The notes under the pieces are model-generated. The model saw nothing but the letters and a program-made list of their open reading frames with translations, searched no databases and was not told the DNA's origin. A DNA stretch of 64,000 nt from Madurella fahalii (taxonomy: Eukaryota > Ascomycota > Sordariomycetes > Sordariales). Positions within the stretch are counted from its first letter, which is position 1. Each line of letters starts with the position of its first letter. Position numbers and translations under genes: made by a program. This document shows positions 12,337 through 24,346 of this stretch, piece by piece. Location of the stretch: the NCBI GenBank assembly GCA_029876055.1, contig CM056875.1, positions 2,542,001 through 2,606,000 of the forward strand. The letters run 5' to 3'.

Positions 12337-12370
12337 TATTATTTTATTTTATTTTATTTTATTTATTTTA
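12337..12370. repeat. (ATTTT)n microsatellite
   Basis: About six ATTTT units with one ATTT unit, in non-coding DNA. Confidence 0.95.
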
Positions 12371-15300
12371 TCAATTTTCTCTATTAACATTCCTGTCTAC
12401 CGGAGTGTTAAGGTGGAGTATTCATCCTATGACTGCAAACGGTTGATCAAGCTGGTTCGGGTGGGGGTTCGCCGCCGCTCTCTGCTGTTCTCCTGACCCG
12501 GCAGACTTCTCTGCAAGTTCATCGTTCCATACATCTATCGATGCTAAGGAGGGAAGAAAAAAAATTGCAAAGAACAGCCTAGGCCAGGCGCCTATCGCCT
12601 TACGTGCTTGCCCGCGTACCACCTGGGGTGTGAAAGTATGACGGCCTCAGGCTTTGCCCGGCCTCAGCGATCAGGCATTTGGTGAAAGTCGTTTCCTCGC
12701 CTCTCGCCCACGAACGCAGCAAATTTTTCTTTCTCTACCACCTGTCCAATGGAGGCTTTTTTCAGCAGCGACCACTGGCCTTCGGAACCCACATGCTGAA
12801 ACTGAGCGGCTGTGTAACCCTGGTGCCACCCAGAAATGTCATGTCCTCATCAAGCGTCGACCTTCATGCCAGTGAGCGCGAGCAAGCGCGCCAGGACCCG
12901 GCCCCGTGTCGATGTATCCAAATTTCGCCTGCGTCTCTCTCGCATTGCCGCGGTGGTCAGAAGCGGCCGGGAACGCAGGATAAAACAGCTCAGGCGGACC
13001 AGAGCCCTTCGAACGATGGGTCGCCGGCGTGGGGGTCTCAGTCCTCTCCTTCGACCCCCTCAATCTATGTTGCAGCCGTTCCACGCAGCCATTTCCTGAG
13101 GCTTGCAAGGCACACAGTGATAGGGAGGCTACATCGCAGCAGGTGGTCCCCCGTCCGCCGACGGCAACTGCTGTCGAGTGGGGAATAGCGACTGTTGAAG
13201 TTGCAGGCTGCTGTGCGACCTTATCCTTTGATGCCCCCCCCCAAAACTTCGAATTCGATTCAACCCACCCCAAAGACACACTAGAAACCAGACCTCGGCC
13301 AGAGTGCATGTTTCATTGGTTGCCTTTGGCCTCTGCACTGGTCAATGGCAATCTTCTCTGCTGGGGCGAACTTGGCCTGGGTGTGTGCTTGTGTGGTCAA
13401 GGATGCCAGCCTCCTTGACCTGCATGCAGCAGACCCTCGATTTCCACTTTTCCAATCAGCTGCAGCAGCACAGTCTACTTGATAGCGTTCGGCATGCCGC
13501 CGGCAGGCTCTGTGACCTCTGATGACGAGCCCGGAGCCATTGTCCAATGTCACGGGGTGTTGCAATATTCATGGAGGGCCATTTGGTGGGAATGTCCAGG
13601 AGCGGTTAATGTGCTCAGAGAGGGGGTTGCTTGTGACTGGCGGGCTGCAAAGACCCGGCCAATCTCTCTGTGTCGCGCTCGACTGCATCGTGGTGACGTT
13701 TCTTGAGGCAGATCGCACGGCTGAGCACTCAAATGGTCTTGTCTGTCCTGTGCATTAAATCCAGAACTCCAGAAAGCGGATCTTGGAGATCTTGCACGTC
13801 CCATCCCTAGCCAACCCCTCTGTTGCCCTGCCTCGCCGTATCATCGGTCGTGGGGAGCTGCCTGAGCTAAACCGCTTTCAGTCCCACCTGCAGCATCCAC
13901 TGCCTGCGCGCGGACGAATCAATGCTGGACTACGTTTTATCGAATTGCAATTGCACCTGCGAGCAAAGGAACGAGCCGGAGCCCGTTTCAAACATAACGA
14001 ATTGGCCACTGGCATGGCAGTGAAACTAAGCTCGGGGGCCTGCGTGTCAACCTGGCCATCAAAAGGTATTATTTCATCCCTCTCAACGGCCCCTTCTCCG
14101 TCCGACACATATCTCCGGCACCCGACGAGGCCCATGTGGAGAGCCGAGTCGGGGCCCCAGATTTTCTCTCCGTTCCCGTCAGGCTCCAAGTCGTGGATGA
14201 TAAATGTGCACAAGGCACTCGGCACCTCCTCCATGTTATCCGGTGGGCCTGCCCCCGTACAACTTGGCTTGTCCGACACGGTATCACTTGATTTTGCGGT
14301 GGCACGACAAGCCCTGGTGAGCACACGGCAGTCTCCTGGCCTAAGAAAACGGCGTGGTTCTTCATCGACATCATGCCAGAATCGAAATGCATGCAGCCAA
14401 AGCCCACATTTGATGCAACTTTGGCATTTCTCTCGAGGTGGACACTACGGGAGGAGAGATAGGGGTTCCACCTGGCGGCAAGCCTGGCGATTCGCCGGTG
14501 GAGGATGAACCCCATGTCCTTGGCCGGCCGGTCCGCACCCCTTGTCACGATTCCTAATATGCGGGGATGGCACTCGGATCGGCTGCACTGCCGAAAGGTG
14601 TCGGCATTCCGTTCATTTTCTTTTGCAGGTTATCTCGATCTGAGAGTGTGGATGCGTAATTATCTGCATTTTTCCCCTGAGGGATTATCACGGATCCTGT
14701 TGGGATGGGTTATCCATCCCCCCGCGGATCGGGGTCTTGTCGTGTGGTGACAGCCCGGATCGTCCACGCAGGCCGTCGTCAGTAAGCAGCTCAGGGCTCT
14801 GCTTCACTGGAGGCACTCTCAGAGCTGCAGGAAGACCCCGTAGAACAAAGTGAATGACCGTAGGTGTGAGACTTGAATGAATCAGGGTTTGTAAAAGACT
14901 ACCGGGAAGCCTCGGGTCGGCGTGGAAACGATCCTGATCCTGACAGCGCAACAAAGCCTAGTTCGAGACAAAAACTGTCATCATTACTTGTTTCGAGACG
15001 TATTCCGAGCGCACATATTTTGTGGGTTCACGATCCAAGCGTTGGGAATGGCCATGGCGAGGCTAGTCCCGATCCGGTTCCAGTCGCCGCAACAAGCCAC
15101 AGCTGACGCTGTATCAGGAAAATTGAGGATGGATCAGCGAGTTCACGATGTCTTTCCCGTTTAGCCCGGAGACTGATCACGTATGAGGCTGGCGTTAGAT
15201 TGCATCAGCTGCCCGGGCGCCACGAGGCATCTCACCGCGTGCTCGTTTCCAGATCGAAATCCGGAAATGTGAGGGAGAACACGAAGGCGCTGCCAACAAA

Positions 15301-18300
15301 CGTAGAATTCCTTCGAGCTGATCTCGAGGAACTTCCAAGGCTTCTTTCGGGCAGTGTCTCACGGCAGACGTAGCCAGTAGTGGCTTTGCTGGGAACTCTG
15401 ATGGTGTGGTGGGTGAATCAGTTGGGTCACAGGTGAGCAGCCAATCACCTGTTCACGAGACCGGGCAGTTCATTGCGCGAGGGATTCAGGGTGCTGACAT
15501 TCACCTTGTGTGTTCGGCCATTTACTGCATCCCGATGAACCCGGCAACCCCAGCTGTGAAGTTCTGCACCGAGACTTGCTCAGACAGACTCAAACAAGCA
15601 ACGCCAGGGACCGGGCCCTGTGGTCGAGTCTGAAAACCCTGGCAAGAACTGGGAATCAAAGTAGCCAAGGACAATGGTGGCATAGCCTTGGACCAAGTGT
15701 AAATTCCCCAGTATGCATCATGTACAGAGCATATGATGTTGACTTATTCCTCTTTTAGAGATTCCTGAGCTCCCCGATGGCCACAAAACCGGGTTGTCTT
15801 GTGGCTCATAGCCGTCACGGATTAGAGGAACCGCTCCAGCTGCTGTGGTTCGTCTGGGTCCAAGATGAGGCATCGAAATCGGCGATCGCTTTGGTTATTG
15901 CGCGCACATGGGCCGTGGCTTCGGCCGAGCGCTGAGAATGTCTCGCCGCCTCGACTGCTGACCAGGGAGAGGAAACTGTCTATTGGCCGCCTAGCGAGCC
16001 GCCCAATTCCAGTCCAGGTCTTGATGTCGTCGTGGTGTGAGCCTAGCAAAAGCTAGATTTTCCGCCGACAATCGATCTGGTCTTTTCCCAGTTGAGCATT
16101 AAGTCGGCTTGTGGCTGGTCTGAAGAAAAAACGTTTTTTTATTTTATGCATCGAGCCAACACCAAACAGGTCCTTCTGCAAAATCGAGATAACCGAGTCG
16201 GTTCTTCTGCCATTGCTTATTAAACGCACGTCAGGCTCTGCAGCATGCGCCCGGCTGAATGCGACAATACCAGAACTGCATCTCAGGCCAGAGCGGCCAT
16301 GGCCTGCCGTCTGCAACCTCATTGAAACACCCCTGGGAAAATCTCGACCTCATGGACCCCGAGGCAACATGCCTCCTTTCATTCAAGGTACAGGAGAGAG
16401 TGATATCCCGGCATAGGGACCCTCGCCTGGATGTAGGGAGCGTTTCGTTGCAGGCGGCTCCTTTTTCTCTGCATGCCTGCTTCGGGCGGTCATCTGTGCC
16501 ACGACGGTCAACACGAAGGCGCCCAGCCGCGCCCTAAGAAGGGAACAATTTCGTCTACTTGTTTTGTTTTCCTCCTGATGCAGCAACGAAATCTTCATTC
16601 CACTATCGCCCCTGGCATGCTCGATGCTTGGCTTCGCGAGGGATGTTACGCTGCCATCGAGGGGAACCAGGTTGAGATCGGAGCCTTGCCAAGTCACAGA
16701 CGCGCTTGGTCGATCTGGTTGGCTTGAGCTGAAGTCGGCGGAGACTGGACAGCACTCATTGGCTCGAGCGCCGAGCGGCAAAGCCCGCTGTCTTGCCTGG
16801 TGCAAGCTAGCGCCGTCCTTTCATGCAGAAAACAACTTTTTCCACTGAACTTAGGGTCGCAGCGTCTTGTTGCCCATGCCTAGCCAAGCCAGGGCACACA
16901 GAGGCGAAATATGGAAATATTGAAAATTTACACTACGGGCGTCACGCATCGGCTCGGGAAGACACAAGGACAACCAACAAAACATATGCCCCACCCGATG
17001 GCGGGCCGGTCACGTAAAATGGAACACGCAGCCTGTTCCGCTCTGGGAAGGCAGCACTGTTACGTTTACCCAATCCAGCGTGAGGCTGAGAATAAAACCG
17101 AAAACGAAAGAAAAAACAGGTAACGACATTGGGGATTCCATGGCCTTGATGCTTTCTTCTTCCTGGTGCCAAGTCTCGACAGCAACGTCTGGCAGCGTTC
17201 CCTCCATCCACAGTTTTAGTGGGGTTACCTTTTCTTTATTGCTCAGTGTGGGGCGCGCTAGTGTAGAGTTGGGCTTAGTGTAGTAACCCCATTATGCCAA
17301 GGGCCAAATCCAGTGTGGGCCTCCCCGCAATTTGCATATGCAAGGCCAACAGAAAAAGGAATGGTTGTTTTTTCAAGAGAGCGCCACCGGACAAGGGGCC
17401 GCCAATCACGAAGACTCGTCGGCAAGTTGACCGAGAAGAGTGTGGAAGGGGAAGAGGACGAGGGAGGCAGAAGGCGCGGCGCGAACACGTTCCGGTAGGT
17501 AACCATTGCAGTCTTTCGGTCTGGAGAGCTCGGTGAGGCGACTGGCGCCAGAACGTCCCATGGCACTGGGCACGGGAACCAAAACGCCAGCCCGATCTGG
17601 TGCCGCTAAACTGGAAATATGTTTGCACTACGCACGCGCCTGTACGAAATAGGATTCCCACGGATTGATGCCGTCATTGCAAAGGGAGCCCAACAGATGC
17701 ACGACCAAGCCGGCCCAAGCCCACTGGCCGCGTCAGGGTCTGGCAAGGCAGGGCAACTCCGCCATGGAGAGTTTGGGGATGCTGAAACTGAATCAAGCGA
17801 ACGCGGGGTAGTGGTCGTCCACGCCCGGCATTCAACCTGTTGCTCCCAAGCATTATTCACTCTTAGCTACTTTCAGACTCGGAGGATGGAGAGAGAACCG
17901 AGCCTGGGCAAAATGAAGATTTGCACGACAAGGAACAAGGCTAGTGTAGTGTAGGACGGGCAGCGCCACGCATTTTGGAGGCGTCTTGGCGATCCGGAGA
18001 TCCAACCCCTCAAAAGAGCCACCCCCTCTTGGGTTCATTCTCGACGTCGCTGGCCGGCAGGCAACTCATCAAGAACCCTTGCCGTGCTCGTACTCGGCTC
18101 AACAAAGAGATGTCAAACTACGGGCTTACTGCCAAACCCGAAATATCCCAATGTTTCAACGACGCCCGGCAGCAGGATCAGCCCCACAAAGGAATTCTCA
18201 CCTCATGTGGCACCGGTCTGGCGGGCGACGCTAATGCGGTCGTCGGTACCAACCAAGGCCACTGACTGGATAAATCGCAAGCTGGGAGCGAGCACGCAGC

Positions 18301-19105
18301 CAACACACACAGTACGGAAAGGATCAGGTAATCCTGATGGCGCTGTGACTGTGGAAAGAAACTCTGTGCTCCGCACCTCGGGCATGCGAGGTTGATCACG
18401 TTGTGAGGCTAACTGAGCGAACAAACGTGAGTGGCAAGCACATCCCGAACCGAGTATAACCACCGGATACCGTGCGAGGGCAGAACCGAGAAGGCTTGCT
18501 TCCAATGAAATCTCTCGTCCAGAGCAAGCTTGGAAAGAGGCAGGGTATTGGTATTAGTCAAGATCTTGGGACCCATTAGCTTCCTTGTTGCCCCATGAGA
18601 CAACCCACGTCCCAAGCGTCACTGAAGAACGGGTGTGAGAGTTGATGGAATACCCCGACCATCCCACATGACACGCGGTTTGTGGCACTACACGACGCTA
18701 TATTAGCGTATGGTTCCCAAATCATGCAGAGCGACGCACCTTGGAACGGGTCCTCCAGGACGACGAGGATTTGGCACTAACCCCCTCGCTCAGGAAGGAG
18801 TCGGGCGTCCCGGCAGGCAAGATCCCCTCTGCATCCCGCCGCGTAGAGAAAGCAAAGCCACCACCAGCAACGAGACGGGGAATTGAAACCAGCCGACCGG
18901 GTGAAGATAGCTCGGGTCAATTATGTGATGAATGGTTTGAGAGGAACAACCGTTGAGACAAGCGTCAGTTTACCCCCAGGGTCTCTGCCTGGTACGTGCA
19001 GCTGCTCCAGTGTGCAGCGCCCAGGTAATAACACGCCAACATCACCGGCCTCTCTGGGATTTCCAGGATTTGGTCCCAAACAGCATGATACTCAGTAGGA
19101 ATCCC

Positions 19106-19130
19106 TTTTTTTTTTTTTTTTTTTTTTTTT
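19106..19130. repeat. T25 homopolymer (A25 on the minus strand)
   Basis: An uninterrupted run of 25 T. On the minus strand it is an A25 tail preceded by GTGCGAGTCCC..., which loosely resembles a tRNA T-arm/B-box. That raises a weak possibility of a tRNA-derived SINE 3' end, but no convincing A-box or target duplication was found. Confidence 0.85.
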
Positions 19131-19629
19131 CCCTCATCTGCAGGGACTCGCACGCAGTGGGCTGTCAATCAATCACGGCCGCTGCCAATCGAGCAAGGCA
19201 AAAAGGGTCCTCGTGCCCGCAGCTGCTCTTTGAAGCAGGCACGAGCAAGCACCGGCAGTCGCCCCTTCGTACCTACCCAATTCGGGGAAGACTTGCCCTG
19301 ATGTTTCTGGTGATTTCCTTGGACTTGGATCATCTTCACCCACTTCATCACAAATGTCCAATTGCCAACAACACCTGCTGCCCAGCCCAATCCAGTCCAG
19401 TCCAATCCACTTGCATGCACGCGCGGCAGGGTGGCAGTGGTGTGGGTGGTCGGTGGCATGCAAACGGTGCCGCCGGCTTCCGACACTGCAGCAACAGCCT
19501 CGGCGAGCAGGGCGGGTTGCCCGAATGGGGCCCCCCATCACCGCGCAGTAGCGTCTAGCAGGTTATGCAGTGCATCGCATGGCGGGTCAGACTTGGTAAG
19601 CTGCACCCTACCATTTTGACACTATCCCC

Positions 19630-19720
19630 AAGTGCTTCCACCCAGTGCTTCCCCCCACTGCTTCCCCCCAGTGCTTCCCCCAAGTGCTCTCCCTATGTGC
19701 TCTCCCCAAGTGCTTCTCAC
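19630..19720. repeat. Minisatellite, seven 13-bp units
   Basis: Seven consecutive 13-bp units with consensus near AAGTGCTTCCCCC lie at 19630-19642, 19643-19655, 19656-19668, 19669-19681, 19682-19694, 19695-19707 and 19708-19720. Units differ by a few substitutions but keep the exact 13-bp period. Strongly C/T-rich on the plus strand and non-coding. Confidence 0.92.
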
Positions 19721-20681
19721 GCAAGAGGTGCCAACGGCATCGCCATAGGCCGGCCCCGCACATCAAGATCTGCAGTCCTCCACACCCACCCATCCCCTAC
19801 GGCCTCCCGCTGCTGCGAGCCAGTGGCACCTGGAAACGATAGAGGCCGCCCTCGATGCTCCTCTGGCTGGCTGAGACGAGAACTGCTGCACAGCTTAGCA
19901 GCTTTCCTGCCTGTGCCTGCCTCTCCAACGCATACGTCCGGCTGCGAGACTGCTCATCCCGTAACAGAGGGAAAGATGCGGCATGACAGCTGGCAGCTGA
20001 TCGCTGCCCCCCCCTCCCCCCCTCCGCGAAGAGAGAGACATCAGAGCATATCGGGTCATCTTGTATGCGAAAGGGAGCATGTTAACAACACCGTCTTCCT
20101 CCCCCGAGAGAAAGAGTCACGCTGAGACAAGAAAAAAAGGGCAGCGAACGGGTATCTCCCAACTCTCCCAACTTTCGGGGTCGCAATGCAAGCATATGGC
20201 GTGCATATCCGCGACCTCCATCACACCCACCACCTACCCACCCCTCCCTCCTTTCTCCGGCCGGAAAAATTACCTGGCCCTCACCTCGCCTTGGGCAAAG
20301 ACTTGATCACCAACCCTCCCATGGCCCTTTGCTGCTACGCTATCAGAGACACGCAGCGGGAGATGGGATGTTCCCGTGGGAACACAAGAAGAGGCCTCTA
20401 GAGAGCGAATGGAGAGTGGTCTCCTGATGAAACCCCCGCCCGCGATTGATACAGCGGCAGGTCCGGGAATAACATGAGGACGGCGGACCAGCTGGTAGCT
20501 GAACTGGCTGCTGCTAGGTGAATCCATGTGACTGCCTCAGTCCGGAAGATTTTCTCGTATCAGGACCCTCTTCGTAGATCCCTCACCATCGCCCCTGAGA
20601 CACATTGTAAGCGCCCGGTACGTCATGGCAGGACTGGATGTGTCCCGCACGTTATCGCCTTGGATATTGGAATTTCTTTAA

Positions 20682-20703
20682 TTTTTTTTTTTTAAAAAAA
20701 AAA
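20682..20703. repeat. T12-A10 tract
   Basis: Twelve T followed directly by ten A, a perfect self-complementary core of ten base pairs, in non-coding DNA. Confidence 0.92.
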
Positions 20704-21503
20704 TCTTTTTGGCCTGGCCATGTGATGGCCATGGTGTAAAAGATAACAGGAATGTCCAGGCTCCTTTTTTTTTTTTTTATTTTCCCCAGGAGGTAGTGGG
20801 ATGATAGGAGGAAAGGTTGAGGAACCCGCCAGGCGCTGAGTCCGTCCCGTTTTGCTCTTGTGCAGGAACAGGAAGGAGCTGTGTTTGTGCGTGGTGTATT
20901 GCTTCCCGTCCCGTTCCCAGATCAACCACTCCGTGCCGTATCTCTACATCCACATCCGGATCTCGCCGTCTTGAAACTTGAGGCCGGTCAGACGATCAAG
21001 TTGCTTCAGAGCTGTTGTGAGCGTAATGATCATCCCAGGTGCAGTGCTGTATTGTACTGCACTCTGACATACCCCCTATCTCCTCCTACCCTGAAGCCCC
21101 CTTTTTATTTGGCTCGGGTGAGGTCGACTCCGCATTGCAACTGCACTGCATCGCACCACACGGCTCTGTTTGGCTGTTCGCTGTGGGACATGACGAAATC
21201 GAGGCATATATGACGCTCTCGTGCTTCTACTTGGGTGTGCTCTACACAGTACGATGATTGTTCCCTTTTGGGGGGGGGGGGGGTGGGGGTTGGTGGGTGG
21301 TTCTGTTATCGTAACCGGGAACCTTTGGTTGGGTGTCACGGAAGAGCATTATCATGCCTTTCCCTTCCCTTCCGCCGGTGCCCCTCTCGTGCTGCCTGCC
21401 AGTGTCATGGCTCATCGCCCCGCGCCGCATCTGGGATCTGGGGTTGTGGTTCGATTCCATGTCTATTGGCAAAAGCAGAGGGCGGGAGGGCTTGGGTTGG
21501 TTG

Positions 21504-21569
21504 CACAACACAACACAGCACAGCACAGCACAGCACAGCACAGCACAGCACAGCAGAGCACAGCACAGC
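21504..21569. repeat. (ACAGC)n microsatellite
   Basis: A pentanucleotide repeat, CACAG/ACAGC, of about ten units with one GAGCA variant. Apparent Gln/His/Ser- or Cys/Leu-rich open frames over it on both strands are by-products of the repeat. Confidence 0.95.
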
Positions 21570-24346
21570 CTTCTCTGGCTCAATCTCGTCATATGTGTGT
21601 TTAAGATTCCGTAATGGGCTTTCCGTGCTCTCCCGTGTTATGATGCCGTCAGTGGGGGTCATGATACTGGTTGATGGGGTATTCCGATGGGGCCGGGTAT
21701 ACTGTTGGTGTCGAGGTTCACGGCGCTGGGGTTGCCGTTCACCGCGGCGCTTGTCGGGTATGCCGCGTTGCCGGGGCTTACTGGGTTCTGAGCGAGTAGC
21801 GCTACGGTGAGGTAACCGTCGTGCAGCCTTCCGTTCCATTTGGATGGCTCATGTGGATGATGGCGACATCCTGTTGCTATTGCAAAAGCTGTGGATTGTG
21901 CAACGGGCCAGACATGTTGCTACCACCGCGACCCGGAGTTTCTGGTACCTTCGAGTCCTCGGTATGGCAGTATACCTCGGCGTTACCACCTCGTGTTGCT
22001 ATTCGGAGGCCGGTTGGTACCCGTTCCGTGCCTTCATCTTCTTCACCCGGTCCGAGTGACATGATGTGACACACTACGGCAGATTGTCAGGAAGAGAGAC
22101 TCTGTCTAAGACATGCAGGCCGAGCGAGAGGCCGCCGTACTTGCAAAAGCGCCGAGAACGGAGAAAGCCGGAGACCCGTCTTCTCCTGTTCCGTACTCTG
22201 GAACTGCCGCCTGAGCTTGTTGCGTTTTGGCGTCTAGTCAGATGCGGCTGTTGATCCCGCTTCTTTCCTGTCAAACTTCTGATCTCGAGACATGTAAGTC
22301 TTAGGTGACATATCCACCTGTCTTGACACTGTTGGGAACGCACTCCATGCCGAACGCCCCCCGCGTTAGGTATCTCCACCCCCCATCGTTCTCGCACAAG
22401 ACTATATCACGTAGACAGCTAAGCAGGGAAGTGATGACCCTTGGAGGTTGACATGCTTTTGGGTCATCTGAAAGAGGAGGAGCATGCCGCGCCAATGCCG
22501 GTGATGTCCAAGGCGTTCTCTTCTCCATGTTGATGCGCGGTTGGACTACGAGGATGCGCCACGCCGCGTGATAGGTGACTCCGGCCGTCTGTCGGCCAAA
22601 TGCTACGATAGGGGGTCAGAACCCCGTTGGGGATGGAGTGCAGTCGCCACTCACTCTCCATGCACTCCTCCGAGTCAGGGGCATCTGCCACTGCCCGGCT
22701 CTCTCTTCTCAGTACCGCTTCCCCCTGACAAGCCTTATCTGACCTCTCTACTTCCAAAGTCTGGAACCCTCACAATTGAGTGACGGGGTCCTTGTACACC
22801 TTTTTAGTTCTCTCACCTGATACTGGCTGAATGAACGCTTGCTATCTTCAGGACCCGAGCTTGCGTGTTCGTCATGCCAGCTATGTGGATAACGGAAGAG
22901 ATCAAGGAGAGTCCTCGGCGCTGGGACGTTGTTTTCGGACGACTCATTTGCAGACCTAGCAGCAACGAATGCCTCTCTGCTGTGGCCGTCAGTCATTTCG
23001 GTGACGACGAATATATCCAGTTCCAAGCACGGCTTCTGAGCGGATTGCGACGGAGATGTGGGTTCTTCTTCAACCGCCATAGCCTACCTTCTCGCACGAG
23101 ATAGGAGAGCACCGTAACTTGACAAACGTAACACATAACTTGATCCCGCACCAGCCGTGGGTCCATTATTGTGGCATCATTTTAGTGTTGTGAGCTCTGA
23201 GGATCGATGACGGCGGCCTTTTATTATCCTCATAGCATCAGCTAGCTACGAAGTGCCTAGGCGGGAATCAGCTCTCTCTATCTTCTGGCCGTGGAGATTG
23301 CGAGCTACGGTCCATGATTCATTTCACCTAGGATGTTACGTACATCCTTGTAATGGACTTGCGCAGCCAGAACTGAGAAGCATCTAGTGCGGTCAACGCA
23401 GGCAAAATGAGACGACACCCCCGTCCGGTATTAGGAACCGCAGAGATACAACGCTCATGAATTACCCTCCAGCGACTCCAGGGAGTGCTATGTGCAGGCC
23501 CTCACTGATTGACCCACGGCCAGCCCCGTTCTCAATAAAGGACGTCCATATCTTAGACTACCTCTTCCCCATGGAAGCAGTCGGCTAGCAGGAACTTGAC
23601 TATCACTCGTTAAGAGATGTTCAGTCCATCTCACGGTTCTAACCTCCAAACTGTCCGGAACCAGTACACTCAACACCTATTCAGTCATCTTTCACACACC
23701 ACACGAAGCCGCTGAACTGCACTTCCACGCTGACAAGAGCCACTTCAGATGCTCGGCATCGGAGGAACTTCCCCAATGCACCAGCACTTAGTGCATCGCA
23801 CAAGACCCGTCTCAGCAGACATAAGTGTCTATTACTATCTGTCTCCGAGATAGGCTACCTTCCTTGCAGCATCCTCCACTGCTCCCTTCCGAGGAGAAGA
23901 GTCTCTCTAAACGCAGTTTGTACTGCCTAGATCCATGCATCAAACCAACACAAAATGGACAATCTGGGTATGCTACGGTGTAAGTCGAGCAAAGAAATCA
24001 GCATGGTATCTCCTCCTCGTCCTCCTGTGCCCTGCACAACACAATGCAAGCCAATGAACTGATAAACCAACAAGAACAAATATCAACACCTGAACAAGTG
24101 GCGAGGGGTGGATGAACCGCACACCTCATGATATCGGGGCATCGAACTTTTCCAGGGTTTGCCTCGCCTCCGAAGGAAAGCAACGGAAACAAAGAAAGAA
24201 GATGAAAAGGAAAGAAATGAGACATGCAATGCAGAAGTCGTGGCTCATACTCATCAAGCGCCGCCTCACCACGGCGACACAACCCCCGCCACAATGCACC
24301 ATCAGCGAAACAGATGTAAAAAGGGGAGAAGGGGGAGAAGAAAACG

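Larger units (their letters stand above)
11412..24346. other. Gene desert, part 3 (long flank between ECL1 and DET1-like gene)
   Basis: Almost 13 kb without a gene I can support. The first ~0.6-1 kb is probably the ECL1 promoter and 5' leader, and the last few hundred bases the 3' UTR of the DET1-like gene. All longer open frames (for example 12679-13188, 13783-14508, 19565-20125) lack domains, sit over frames on the other strand and often use non-ATG starts. Simple repeats are (ATTTT)n at 12337-12370, T25 at 19106-19130, a seven-unit 13-bp minisatellite at 19630-19720, T12A10 at 20682-20703, and (ACAGC)n at 21504-21569. Non-coding RNA genes cannot be excluded. Confidence 0.55.

Noticed and set aside
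13783..14508. 241-codon plus-strand frame in the desert, with a competing minus-strand frame
   Set aside because: No domain or motif, basic/Ser-rich composition, open frames on both strands.
21440..21465. tRNA B-box-like GGTTCGATTCC
   Set aside because: No matching A-box and no acceptor or D-arm pairing upstream; no cloverleaf.
21405..21839. Cys/Leu- or Gln/His-repeat proteins over 21.5 kb
   Set aside because: They are translations of the (ACAGC)n microsatellite.
789..24346. RIP-mutated transposon island
   Set aside because: By eye the desert is not strongly AT-rich and no transposase, reverse transcriptase or long terminal repeat could be read; a computed RIP index would settle it.
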